Source: Gonatopus flavifemur (Eukaryota; Arthropoda; Insecta; Hymenoptera; Dryinidae). Taken from it: a stretch of DNA of 64,000 nucleotides. The translations under genes and the position numbers were made by a program. The notes beneath the pieces are model-generated. The model saw nothing but the letters and a program-made list of their open reading frames with translations, had not been told where the DNA came from and searched no databases. Location of the stretch: contig JAFFJZ010000014.1 in assembly GCA_018340375.1 (NCBI GenBank), forward strand, positions 4,898,001 through 4,962,000, read 5' to 3'. Shown here piece after piece: positions 22,496-32,993 of the stretch (the first letter of the stretch is position 1; the number at the start of each line of letters is the position of its first letter).

Positions 22496-22776
22496 GAAAT
22501 ACGGTAGAAAATGCTTATAGCATATCACATAAATATATATTTATGCAATATGCTACACTATTATAATCGGACGCCTACAAAATTCTCGCGCCGGGCGGTA
22601 ATATCCTTCGAGCCAGCACTGCTGAGATCGTAGATTGTTTGTTGCTATGTTCAGACATTATTCCACTAATTCACTCGGAATGTACTGATTGTTGTTCTAA
22701 TTTTTTCCTCCGTGTACAAGTATCGAGTGTCCAGTAATTGTTGTGAATTTCGTGTATTTAAAAAAAAGTTTCACAA

Positions 22777-24480
22777 ATGGCTTCTCGAAAATGTATCAAT
22801 GCTCCAGATAACTTCTGCTACATATGTGGAAATTATGTAATAAAGAGACAGCAACAAATAATTTCTAAATGTATTGAAGAACTATACGATAGCTATTTCA
22901 AAATCAACATAAAAAACCAAGACAAACAATGGGCGCCTCATAAAGTGTGTTCGACATGTGTACGTGAACTTCGGAAATGGTCAAGAGGAAAAACATTGTT
23001 TTAGTTTACAGACTCCAATGATTTGATGGAACCGCAAAATCATATCAACGATTGTTACTTCTGCTGTTCAAACATAAAAGGATTTAATTCTAAAAATAAA
23101 GCAGCGATAAGTTATCCTGATATTCGTTCTGTGATTTTACCTACGTATAAAGATCCTGATAGCAAAGAGTTATGCCATCCTGCCCAACCATTTTCATCTG
23201 ATCCTAGTTTATTTCAAGAGGCTATAATGAATACTTCAGATCCTGACGATGAATATTACGAGTGCAACGAAACACCACCACTGTTTTCTCAAAGTGAATT
23301 GAATGATTTGACAAGAGATCTTAATCTTCCGAAAGATGCTGCGGAATTACTCGGTTCCAGATTGAAAGAAAAACATGCTGGATCGTACAACGAACTTTTA
23401 TTGGTATAGAAATAGAGAGAAGGATTTTCTACCGTATTTTGCTCAAGAAAAAATTTAGTGTATTGTTGTGATGTGCCTGGCCTACTCAAAATGTTTGATG
23501 TAGAATACAATCCAAATGATTGAGACTTTTATAGATTCTTCGAAACGGAGCCTCAAAGTAGTATTGTTACATAATGGTAATAAATTTGCTTCTTTGCCTA
23601 TTGGACATTCTACTCATTTGAAAGAATGTTATGAAAATTTGGATTTCGTCCTCAAAAAATAAATTACTCCAATCATAACTGGACTATATGTGGTGATCTC
23701 AAAATATTAACTATGTTGCTTGGTCAACAAGGAGGGTATACCAAATACCCTGTTTTCTATGTGAATGGGATAGTAGGAATAGAGCACGACATTGGATCCA
23801 GAAAGATTGGCCACAGAGAGCATCATTGAACCCTGGAAGTAAAAATGTTGTACACGAAACACTAGTTGACTGCTCCAAAATTCTGCTACCTCCGCTTCAT
23901 ATCAAATTAGGCATTATGAAGCAATTCGTAAAGGCATTGCCTAAAGATGGTCTTTGTTTCAATATTTATGTGATAAATTCAAGCATTTATCGGATGCGAA
24001 GATAAAAGAAGGCGTTTTTGTTGGTCCAGACATAAGGAAATTGATGCAAGATCCTGATTTTGAAAAACTATGAATAAAACCGAGAAGCTCGCTTGGAAGT
24101 CATTTAAGGAAGTCGTACAACATTTTAGGGAACAGAAAAAGCCCTGATTATGAAAAATATAGTCAACAGCATGCTTAACAATTTCAAAACCCTGGGTTGT
24201 AATATGAGTATAAAACTCCATTATTTGCATTCCCATATTGACTTTTTCCCGAGAATCTTGGTGCTGTCAGTGAAGAGCAAGGGAGAGATTTCATCAAGAC
24301 CTTAAGGTTATGGAGACCAGATATCAAGGAAGGTGGGACGTTAGAATGATGGCTGACTATTGCTGGATGTTAAAGAGAGATGAACTGAATCATGAGTACA
24401 ACAGAAAGAGATCAAACAGAAGTTTTGAAGAAACTAGAAAAAGATATCATAAGTCCTTTTGATTTATCTAGTATCTTAGG
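22777..24480 (+). pseudogene. Cysteine-rich candidate transposase of an uncharacterised arthropod family
   Basis: I see one decayed gene read through several frames. Start MASRKCINAPDNFCYICGNY: a CxxC followed by KQWAPHKVCSTCVRELRKW, a likely zinc-binding N-terminus. A second CxxC block follows in REPQNHINDCYFCC-like text at 23,023. Then FSQSELNDLTRDLNLPKDAA (about 23,290) and, after a stop at 23,408, LPYFAQEKN...CDVPGL. With a missing base the frame gives RLFIDSSKRSLKVVLLHNGN (about 23,525-23,580), GQQGGYTKYPCFLCEWDSR (about 23,730), HWIQKDWP and LPPLHIKLGIMKQFVKAL, then VGPDIRKLMQDPDF and further decay. LFIDSS-x-LLHNGN looks like the first strands of an RNase H fold, which would suit a DDE-type enzyme, but that is my inference. 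The second copy at 62.6-64 kb shares every block. Confidence 0.7.
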
Positions 24481-24879
24481 TCTTGTTTGAAACCAGTGCA
24501 GCCCCATGTCTGAATTTTATATAAAACGTATATATTTTTCGTTCATACAAATTGTTTAAAAACTGTAAATATTCATATCTCACATAAAAATGAATCCTGA
24601 TGTGCTGTAAAAACTGGCGTTATATTTTAGTTCCACAATCTGAATACCTGGAAAGGAACCATTATTGTTCGAAGGGAAAATAAAAACTTATATTCCGCAG
24701 GTCTGTGAATTATCAACCCTTTGGGGAACCCATTTTTTGAAGGAAATTTTCCTTGAATATGTGAACATATAAGTTTTTGGGTCGCTGAATAAGAATATCA
24801 TATTAGAAAATTAGAATTTTCATTCCCATACATCCTGGCAGCACCCTCAGGAGATCCTAGAAATATTATAATCTTGGGG

Positions 24880-25490
24880 ATATATTTCACAACTTGGAAT
24901 ACTCGTAACTCTGCAAGGAGAAATTGTAGGTCACTGATTAATAGCTTATCTTGAAGAGTAAGAGTAGTACTGGATGATGCAATTAGAAGAAAAGACTAAA
25001 AAAATTGTGCACTCAGTACATGAATTCCAAAGTAATCAACACCCATTTTTCGTGGACCTAATCTTAAATATCTTGAAATGCTTACGCGATGGCCCAATCC
25101 TGACTCCGGATTTGGATTCTACGCAGAAAATTACTTCAGAAAAGAGAATTTCATTTGAAGGAGAATTTCATTGTCGATCAGTGTAATAAATGCGAATACT
25201 CATTCTGTTGTTGGGACATATTACACAACTTAGAATGGTCGTAACTTTGCGAGAAAAAATCGTACATGAACGTTCAATAGCTCATTTCAAACGGGAAGAG
25301 TAGTGCAAATTGATGAAGTTGAGAGAAAAGATCAAAAAAATTTTATGCGTCCTGTACATAACCTCAAAAGTAGCGAAAAACCGCATTTTTCGCGTATTTA
25401 CCCTCAGATATCTCAAAATCCTGACGTGATAGCCCAATTCTGGCTCCGGATTCGGATTCTACGCAGCAAATTACTTCGGAAAATGGTCAC
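24880..25490. repeat. Tandem duplication of the right subterminal region, offset about 336-340 bp
   Basis: Two units, about 24,880-25,150 and 25,216-25,490, share CACAACTT.GAAT, GTAACT.TGC, AAAAAAATT, CCCATTTTTCG-like text, GATGGCCCAATCCTG-like and GATTCTACGCAG blocks in order. The outer unit runs into the terminal repeat. Confidence 0.75.
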
Positions 25491-25599
25491 CAGTTCCAAG
25501 GGGGAAAAACCTCGCAGGCCTGTGTAATCAGTCAATTCTGTGTTATCGGTTATGTGAAATAAATGATGTATACCAGAGGAATTGATTGAAAATGGATGA

Positions 25600-26240
25600 A
25601 TTGCAGGTTTCAACGGTTTCAGTTATTCATGTGATACAATGAAAGCTCATTGACTCTCACATATTCTAACGTGGATATATGAAATTCATATAAAATATAA
25701 AAATAAACAAATGGACAAAATGATGAATGATCAGGTACACAATGATGATTCGTACAAAAATCACTATGAATCAATCAGTGAATGATTGCTCGATTGGTTC
25801 TTGAAAGTAAAATCACGAACAAGAAGACATACAATGAATCTGTACTCTATGTCAGCTACGATATACCACAGCCCTCTACGTCGTCTACCACCACTATCAA
25901 TGTCATATAGGTGGTCTTGTGGAAATTTTGTATTAAATTGGTCATCAATAGCATGAAATGGATGATTGAAGATTGTGTAATGAATCAATAACTGAATCAT
26001 CCCTTATGATCAGAAAGAGGAATTCATCAAAAAACCCTAACGCAATATCAAAAGTTTTTGGAAAGTGAAGTCGATGACAAAACCCAATGAGATGTCAAAA
26101 GTTTGACCAACGGTAGAAGTTGAGGTTGGTCTCCATTTACTTCAGTTATATCAAAGTATCTCAAATATTGTTTCAATAAAAACTCTTGAATACAGTGATT
26201 TTTCCAAAGCTGAAAATGCAGTAGATATGCCACAGATCTT
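25600..26240. other. No feature recognised
   Basis: AT-rich, only short unremarkable frames. Nothing assigned. Confidence 0.4.
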
Positions 26241-26329
26241 TACAACATGCTGGGCTCATCAGTTTCTTGGAGTAGCATCACAAGTGGCTGGAGACGAAGC
26301 AGAAATGAAGCAGACGTATCACAAATTTG

Positions 26330-26545
26330 TACGCCAGCTATCTTCACTATCAATTTCATTTGTTGGTTTCATATTCGAATGAAGAAAATGGGAAAGCGCA
26401 ATGGATATATCACAGGCCCATCTGATACTGGTATCAGATTCTTTACGTACTGTTTCAGGGGAGTAATAAAGGAACAAAATGAAATGAATATACCATAGAT
26501 CTGAGTGTTTGCCACCACCACCATCAATTTTCATTTTCATCTTCC
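26330..26545. repeat. Degenerate relative of the 27.8-28.3 kb repeat unit
   Basis: Contains ATGGATATATCACAGGCCC, GATACTGGTATCAGATTCT and AGGAACAAAATGAAATGAATATACCATA, matching in order (inverted) the repeat units around 27,760-28,258. Weakly conserved. Confidence 0.5.
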
Positions 26546-26789
26546 GCAGCAGAGTCCATCCACCGCAGATCCTCAGGTCAGGTCCACTTCAAGGTCCAAC
26601 TGGCAAACAACTCAATATATACAGTGAACTAAAATATTGTGACATGAATCTGAAAACATCCAAAATACATTGACAACACAATAAGACTTAGGAATCATTC
26701 ATTTGCGTTTTATTTTAACAGAAGTAAAATAACTTTGTATTTACCAGAAAAATATATATCAATCGTTATGTTATTTACGACAATGATCA

Positions 26790-27990
26790 ATGTCGTTAGG
26801 TAGCGTCATAGGAAAATGAAGAAAAGGCAGAAGTGCAGTGGGTATACAAGTCTTTGCGTTGAATAATACCAGTATCAGATTCTCCCAACAGAATCATAGG
26901 TGGATGAAGGAAGAGCAAAATGGATGTAGATGTACCATACATCTTTATGTTACGTACCACAATGATCATCAGGTAGCGTTGAAGGAAAATGCAGAAAGAT
27001 AGGAGCGCAGAGGATATACCACAAATCTTTGCATCGGGTGCATTCCACTGTCCAATTGACGAATGATTAGAGAGACTGTTTAGGATCAACTCGACGAAAA
27101 TTGAGCAGATACAATATTCTGATTATAGAAATGGTTGCGGAACAATTACAGGTCAACTTGACTGATGTGACTGGATGTGACAATTCATTCCTCATGTTTC
27201 CTTCCAAAGTTCCATCTTTCAGTTGTTCCATTCAAGTTGGATTATATTTGTGTTCTTACAAACCATCATTTTCATCTTTCCTTATCTTCGTTTTGGAATG
27301 ATTCAATTCTCAAACATCATGAATTTTATTGAATTGTCATAGAGTTTTTTGGGTTGAGAGATTTAGTAATTCTAGGATCTATGAAATGTTCAAAATGTAT
27401 TCAAAGTGATTCATGATCATTGAAAAGCAATATTGTATCAAATATCCGAACCAATTAATATTCATGATATCTGAGAATTGAATTATTCCAAAACCAAGAT
27501 AAGAAAAGTGAAACCGATGGTTGAACGCAAATATGATCCAGCTTGAATGAAACAACTGAAAAGATGGAACTTTGGAAGAAAACATTCAGAATGAATTGTC
27601 ACATCCAGTAACATCAGTCAAGTTGACCGGTAGTTGTTCCGTAGCCATTTCTATAATCAGAATATTGTATCTGCTCAATTTTCGTCGAGTTGATCCTAAA
27701 CAGTCTCTCTAATCATTCGTCGATTGGTCAGTGGAATGCATCCGATGCAAAGATTTGTGGTATATCCACTGCGCTCCTATCTTTCCTGCATTTTCCTTCA
27801 ACGCTACCTGATGATCATGGTAGGATTTAACGTACAGATGTATGGTACATCTACATCCTTTTTGCTCTTCCTCCATCCACCTATGATTCTGTTGGAAGAA
27901 TCTGATAGTGGTATTATTCAACGCAAGGACTTGTATATCCACTGCACTTCTGCTTTTTCTTCATTTTCCTATGACGCTATCTAATGACAT
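26790..27990. repeat. Large inverted repeat, arms about 450-500 bp
   Basis: About 26,790-27,300 is inverted at about 27,470-27,990. Exact shared stretches include the complement of GAATGATTAGAGAGACTGTT and of TTGAGCAGATACAATATTCT. The centre is about 27,300-27,470. No coding similarity. Confidence 0.8.
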
Positions 27991-28258
27991 TGATCATTGT
28001 GGTACGTAACATAAAGATGTATGGTACATGTGCATCCTTCTTGCTTCTTCTTCATCTATTTGTGATTCTATTGAGAGAATCTGATAATAGTGTACCTAAT
28101 GCAAGGACCTGTGGTATATCCACTGCACTCCTACCTTTCTTCATTTTCCTTCTACGCTACCTGATGATATTGATCGTGGTGGTAAGTACCATACAGATGT
28201 ATAGTATACCTGCATCCTTTCTACTTTTCCTTGATCCACCTGTAATTTGACTGAAAGA
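27761..28258. repeat. Tandem repeat, 3 units of about 173-181 bp
   Basis: Units begin TATATCCACTGC at 27,761, 27,934 and 28,115. Each contains TTCATTTTCCT.C.ACGCTA.CTGATGA-like text, AAGATGTATGGTACAT-like text, CATCCTT.TTGCT and CAGAATCTGATA-like text. The first unit and part of the second also form the right arm of the larger inverted repeat. Confidence 0.75.
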
Positions 28259-28435
28259 ATTTACTCGATGAAAAACTTTTTACCTGGTTACTCAGGGATA
28301 AGGATATTGGATAATATATAATCCAGGGGCCAAAATATTGATGAAAAATCAACAGAAACTCACGCGTTAAACGTAGTGGGTCTCCCTAATGTTGACGGTG
28401 TTTCTTTTTATTTGAATGCGGGAATGTAGTGTATA

Positions 28436-29170
28436 TTGTGCTGTGCTTCTAAGACAAAACAATTACTCTTATCTGACCCCAATGACATCATAAATATCCC
28501 AATTCAGAACTACAATTCGCAAAAAAACCTTGATATCATAGCTTTAAAACAGCTTGCAGGTCCAAAATACCTGCATAATCACTCACAAGATGCAGGAGGA
28601 TTCATCGCTTCTATTTGCGAAAATTCAATGGCTATGAAAAATTTAGTGAAGCACCAAATAACTACCATAACTGAATGTACGAATTGTGAATATACCGAAA
28701 ATATTGTTGGTACAAATTGTGTTATACGTCTTGCGCTCCCTTCAATTCCACCAAAATCATTTGAGTTTCAAGAAATATTGAAGTTCAATTTTTCAACATA
28801 GAAAATTTTCGAAGATTCTTGTGACAATTGTAATGACTTGCATAAAACTAAAGAATCATTTATAACAGCGTCAGAACAATATGTAATTGTGCAATTGATG
28901 ATATTTAATCACAATGATGTTGAAGCAACAAAGGTAGAAAATATAAACATTAAAGCAGTACCAACTTCAAAAATTAGAATTGCACAACACTTTTATGAAG
29001 TTATAGCTGTTGTTTTTCATCAGGGTAAAAATATTTCTGGAGGTAATTTCACATGCATGTTACGAAGTAAGGGTACAAAGTGGATATTTATTCATTATCT
29101 GCAAGTTGGAGAGCGACATTGGCCACGTAATGCTGAAGACTCGTATATATATTTCTTTGAAAAGCAATAA
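28436..29170 (+). pseudogene. Ubiquitin-specific protease (USP)-like C-terminal domain, one in-frame stop
   Basis: One frame of about 244 codons with a single TAG at 28,799-28,801. Family-like features: a pair of CxxC-like sites (TECTNCEYTE; DSCDNCND), the core ending AVVFHQGKNISGGNFTCMLR, and a final ERHWPRNAEDSYIYFFEKQ block. In active USPs the C-terminal motif is G-H-Y; here it reads G-N-F, so the catalytic His is replaced by Asn. The Cys box would lie upstream of 28,436 and is not seen. This could be a decayed host USP copy, or cargo of a large DNA transposon that carries proteases. No introns are needed to read it, which fits a retrocopy or transposon ORF. The protease assignment is from motif memory and is moderately sure. 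Confidence 0.55.
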
Positions 29171-29493
29171 TTTCGCTTCACCATAACATTAGAATTCAAT
29201 TACTGTAATACTGTACAGTTTTGGAGAATATGAAATACCTTTATACCACCATAACAAACCAAATATTCTTGAAGAATTTTTTCGAATGATTTTGATGGAT
29301 ATTCACAGAATTCTGAAAAATGTCTGGTACAGTACTAGGAAATGTCTTCAATCTGATATCTTGGAGATATATCTTTCTGTTGCATGATAGATATCTGACA
29401 TCTCTTATTTATATAGCAAAAGTTCTAAAACAAGATCCCATTGAATCCTTCTGGAACCACAGAATGAATCACTGAAATGTCAGTAGGATGGAG

Positions 29494-29583
29494 TTCTTGG
29501 AGAATTCAAATCGCCTTTTGTCATACTATATACAGTACAATATACAGTATGACAAGAGGTGATTTGAATTCTCCAAGGACTCG
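29494..29583. repeat. Short hairpin, stem about 40 bp
   Basis: CTTGGAGAATTCAAATC..CTTTTGTCATACT is followed by the inverted sequence AGTATGACAAGAGGTGATTTGAATTCTCCAAG. The loop is about 15 bases (ATATACAGTACAATAT). Few mismatches. Confidence 0.8.
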
Positions 29584-29749
29584 ATTCTGCTAATATTTCA
29601 GTAGTTCGTTTTGTGGTCACGAAAGAATTCAATCAGATCTAATATTGGAACTTTTGCTATCTTCTTTTCACAATGATTCAAGAGAGTGACTGAAAAATTT
29701 TTGCTGGAAAGGTATTTTTAGCTTCATGCTAAACAGTACGAATTCTATT

Positions 29750-30400
29750 TTGCAAAAAAAATTTCTGTTGGATACCTTGAATATATTGTACGCAAGTTTC
29801 CTCTGCCTGTAAGATCTATGTTGTTTCCATTTTCTTACAATGATTTCTTGAAAACACTGGAAATTTCCGCACAAGACATGTTCAGCACAATATCGTGGGC
29901 TGTTTTGAGCGGCGTGAGCTACTTTGAGCGCTGTGAGTTGCTTTGAACGCTTTGAGCTGCTTTGAGCGCCAACTCATCAGTCAAGGAAAATTTAGTCTTC
30001 GGAATTCCTCACACGTATATTTGTTCATGGGCATTCGCTTTTCTTCCCTTCTTTTCTCCATTATTTATTTCGATAATCTATTGCCGTCCAATGATGAGAT
30101 GACTGATGGAAATCCAAGTGGATTCTTATATCACATAAGTTATCTGAGGACATTTCCTTCATTCCTACGATTGCCATAAACTCGACAGGGGTATTCCATT
30201 TTTATTCGGGTTCAGTTGGAAGCATATCCAGAAAAAGAAGTGAAATCCCCCAAAAAAACTCCAAAAAAGTCAAAAAATAACGCCAAGTACATGAAAATCC
30301 CAAAAACAAGGAATGAAAAAATCTAAAAACACATTCTAAAGGAAAATTCCACTGCATTCAGAATTTCGAGGGGATATAAGAGGATATGTTCCATTTGACA
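29750..30400 (+). repeat. Unclassified dispersed repeat, copy 2
   Basis: Homologous to 770-1,320 in the same orientation. Shared text includes GTTGGATACCTTGAA-like, CAATATCGTGGGCTGTTTTGAGCG-like repeats of GAGC(T)GCTTTGAGCGC, and GTCCAATGATGAGATGACTGAT. It leads towards the inverted RTE structure, whose left flank (30,790-30,970) carries the downstream block of the same repeat. Confidence 0.65.
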
Positions 30401-31183
30401 AAAAAAGATATGACACTTAGACATGACAAAAAAAGATGATACACGTTTCAATACAGGATGTTGATTTTATTCGTATCTAATACTTCCTACTTTTATAATC
30501 ACAAGTCACTGGGCTCATAACCTGATGAAATCATTGAAGATTAGAACACAAGTAAGATAGTTGTATAATGAATTTACTATACGAATAATAACTCGCTCCA
30601 AGAAACCATCCTTTCCGAACACACGCGACGCACGTAATGAAAAAACAAACAGCTACGCTTTGCTACGTGCTGCTGTTACAAGGAACTGCACACAGATGGC
30701 GTGCCGATGTCGCATTACAAATCGCTTACAATCGAACCACATACACTGACATATATATGTATATATCTAAAGAATGAAAAAATCGTAAAACACATTCTAC
30801 AGGGAAATTTCACTGCATTCAGAATTTCGAGGGGATATAAAAGGATATGCTCCATTTGAAGAAAAAAGGTTTGAAATCAATATGAGCGACCAAGTACATT
30901 GGTTATCCAAAGGATATGTGAAAGATTTTTGGTATATTGTAACTTCAGTTTGTTTTAACTGTATTGAAGGTAATTTAGGATTCTAAAAAAAGCATTAATG
31001 TATCCAAAAAATGAATGAAACAAGCGTATCGTTCTGCCCGTATATATAGATACCAAAATGTGAAAAAGAAGTAGAATTCCACAAAACATCCAAATGTCTC
31101 ACAAAAACTCCTGAAAACTCCAACACAGTCAAAAAAAACGTCAAATCCCAAAAACCATACAAACGTTCTACAATAACATCATC

Positions 31184-32762
31184 ATCATCATGAAGTAATC
31201 AGTCTTACGACTGGTTTGATGAAACCCTCCACCCCTGTCTATTATCCGCCAAACGTTTGATTTCTACATATATACTACATCCCTTGTCTTGTACGATTTG
31301 CTTGATATAACTTGCTCTAGGTCTACCTTTACCAGTTTTACCATTCATTTTCCCTTCCAATATTGTTTTCAATAAACTCTCATGCCGTAATGTGTGTCCT
31401 ATAAGATTGCTTCTCCTTTTCACGATGTGTTTCAAAGATTTCTTTCTCCATTTATCTGCTCGTGTACTTTTTCATTTTTGACTTTGTCTATCCATTTTAT
31501 TCTGAGCATCCTCCTATAACACCACATTTCAAAGCTTCAAGTCTTCGTTGATCAGTTTTCCCCATTGTCCAAGTTTCGCAACCATATAATGCTGTGCTCC
31601 AAACGTAACTTTTCAAGAATTTCTTCCTTACTTCCAAGCTTATATTTTCTGAGCATAATAACTGTCTCTTTTGATAAAAAGCCTGTTTCCCTTGTGCTAT
31701 TCTTGCTCTTATATCTCTTTCTGCTTTTGCCGTTCTCTGTAATTATGCTTCCTAGATATTTGAATTCTTTCACCTGTTCAATTGTCTCGGTATCTATTTT
31801 GATTCTCGTTCTTCTAGCTGTTTTCGCTGCTGTACACATCATGAATTTTGTTTTGTCTTTATTTATATTCATACAATAGTTTTCCAATAATATTGTTCTC
31901 ATGGTGTTGAGAATATTTTCTAACTCAGTACTACTCGTGGCCAATATAGCTATGTCATCCGCGAATCTCAACATACTTATATTTTCTCCCTGAATCTGTG
32001 ATTTCGATTGAATTTCCTCCTTCACTTCGTTCATTGCTCCTTCTATATATAAATTGAACATCAGTGGCGATAATGAGCATCCTTGTCTCACCCTCTTCTT
32101 ATTTGTGCTTCCCCTTCCTGACCCTCTATGTCTATTATTGCACTTTGATTCTTATATAATTCGTATATTATTCTTCTATCTTTATAATTTATTCCCACCT
32201 TCTTCAGGATCGCAAACATCTTCTCCCAGTCCACATTATCGAAAGCCATTTGTATATCTACAAAACGTATGACTCGGAGAATGTTGTTTCTTTTCCCTAT
32301 CCTATTCTTCGGTTTTCGTTCCTTGCTGATGAAGCTTCCTCGAGCAGCCTCCACCCGGAGATCCGGACGGGAGACTAGTTTACCTCCGGAATATTTTACT
32401 CGAGAGAGCGCCATCATGTATTTATTAATTTGTTTGTTTGTTTTTGTTACATAATATTCAAGGTTAGGAAGAAGGTTTCATTTCCTCGGGAAGTATTGAA
32501 ACATGTCAAGGAAGGTAGTTTCCCCTTGCTTTCCTTCCGTTTGATTTTGCCGATGTTTCTGGCATTAGGATGATTCCGTTTCTCTCAGTTGGTATTCTTT
32601 CTTTTGAGTAGTTTATCCCACTCAAAAAAAGAGATCCAACTCTGAGATACTTATCCTCCCACCACTTAAAGGAAGCATATACTACCAGTAATGGATAAAA
32701 AGGATATCAAGGACAGGTATCATGAATATCCCCCTGGAAGACCCGCAATCATCCACGGGGAG
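31184..32762 (-). pseudogene. RTE copy A, internally deleted (5' UTR fused to RT C-terminal half)
   Basis: Minus strand. From the 3' (ATG)n tail at 31,184 it reads back through the C-terminal region and the FADD block (SMLRFADDIAILAT at about 31,990), to RFVDIQMAFDNVDW at about 32,250, where the sequence jumps to the element's 5' UTR (from 32,273). About 1.77 kb including the endonuclease is missing. A frame of 109 codons (32,417-32,088) runs from the 5' UTR across the deletion into the RT. Several single-base indels break the rest, e.g. near 31,436. Confidence 0.85.
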
Positions 32763-32993
32763 GCTACAATAACACTTGAAAAAAAAAAAAAAAAAAAATC
32801 CTTGAAAAAAAATACTTCACTCTTTCCGGAAGATTACTTGATATAACAAATATACCATTAAAAGAAAAGATGTGAAAGGCAACCCTGTTTCGGAATTTGC
32901 ATCAACCAGTAACACTTGGAAAGGCCTAAGAAGATTTTATGAAATTATATCATTTAAAATTTCTTGTTCAATGTTCTGTAGAACATATGTTCC
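32763..32993. other. Spacer between head-to-head RTE 5' ends, first copy
   Basis: Contains an A run of about 20 and no ORF. The same spacer recurs at 35,854-36,078 with an A run of about 10, which is nearly the only difference in the parts I compared. It marks the centre of each inverted junction. Confidence 0.75.

Larger units (their letters stand above)
21805..25524 (+). mobile_element. Unassigned TIR DNA transposon, 3,720 bp, 3-bp TAA target duplication
   Basis: The termini are CACAGGCCTGCGA and an exact 13-bp inverse (TCGCAGGCCTGTG), flanked by TAA on both sides (21,802-21,804 and 25,525-25,527). Imperfect similarity continues about 200 bp inward on each side (CCGAAGCATTTG..., AATCCGAATC, TATCACGTCAGG...TTTTGAGATAT). 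The left end carries an extra inverted copy of the TIR (about 22,145-22,400) and of a coding piece (about 22,400-22,495). The right end has a tandem duplication (about 24,880-25,490). The only gene is at 22,777-24,480. The superfamily is not recognised. Confidence 0.75.
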
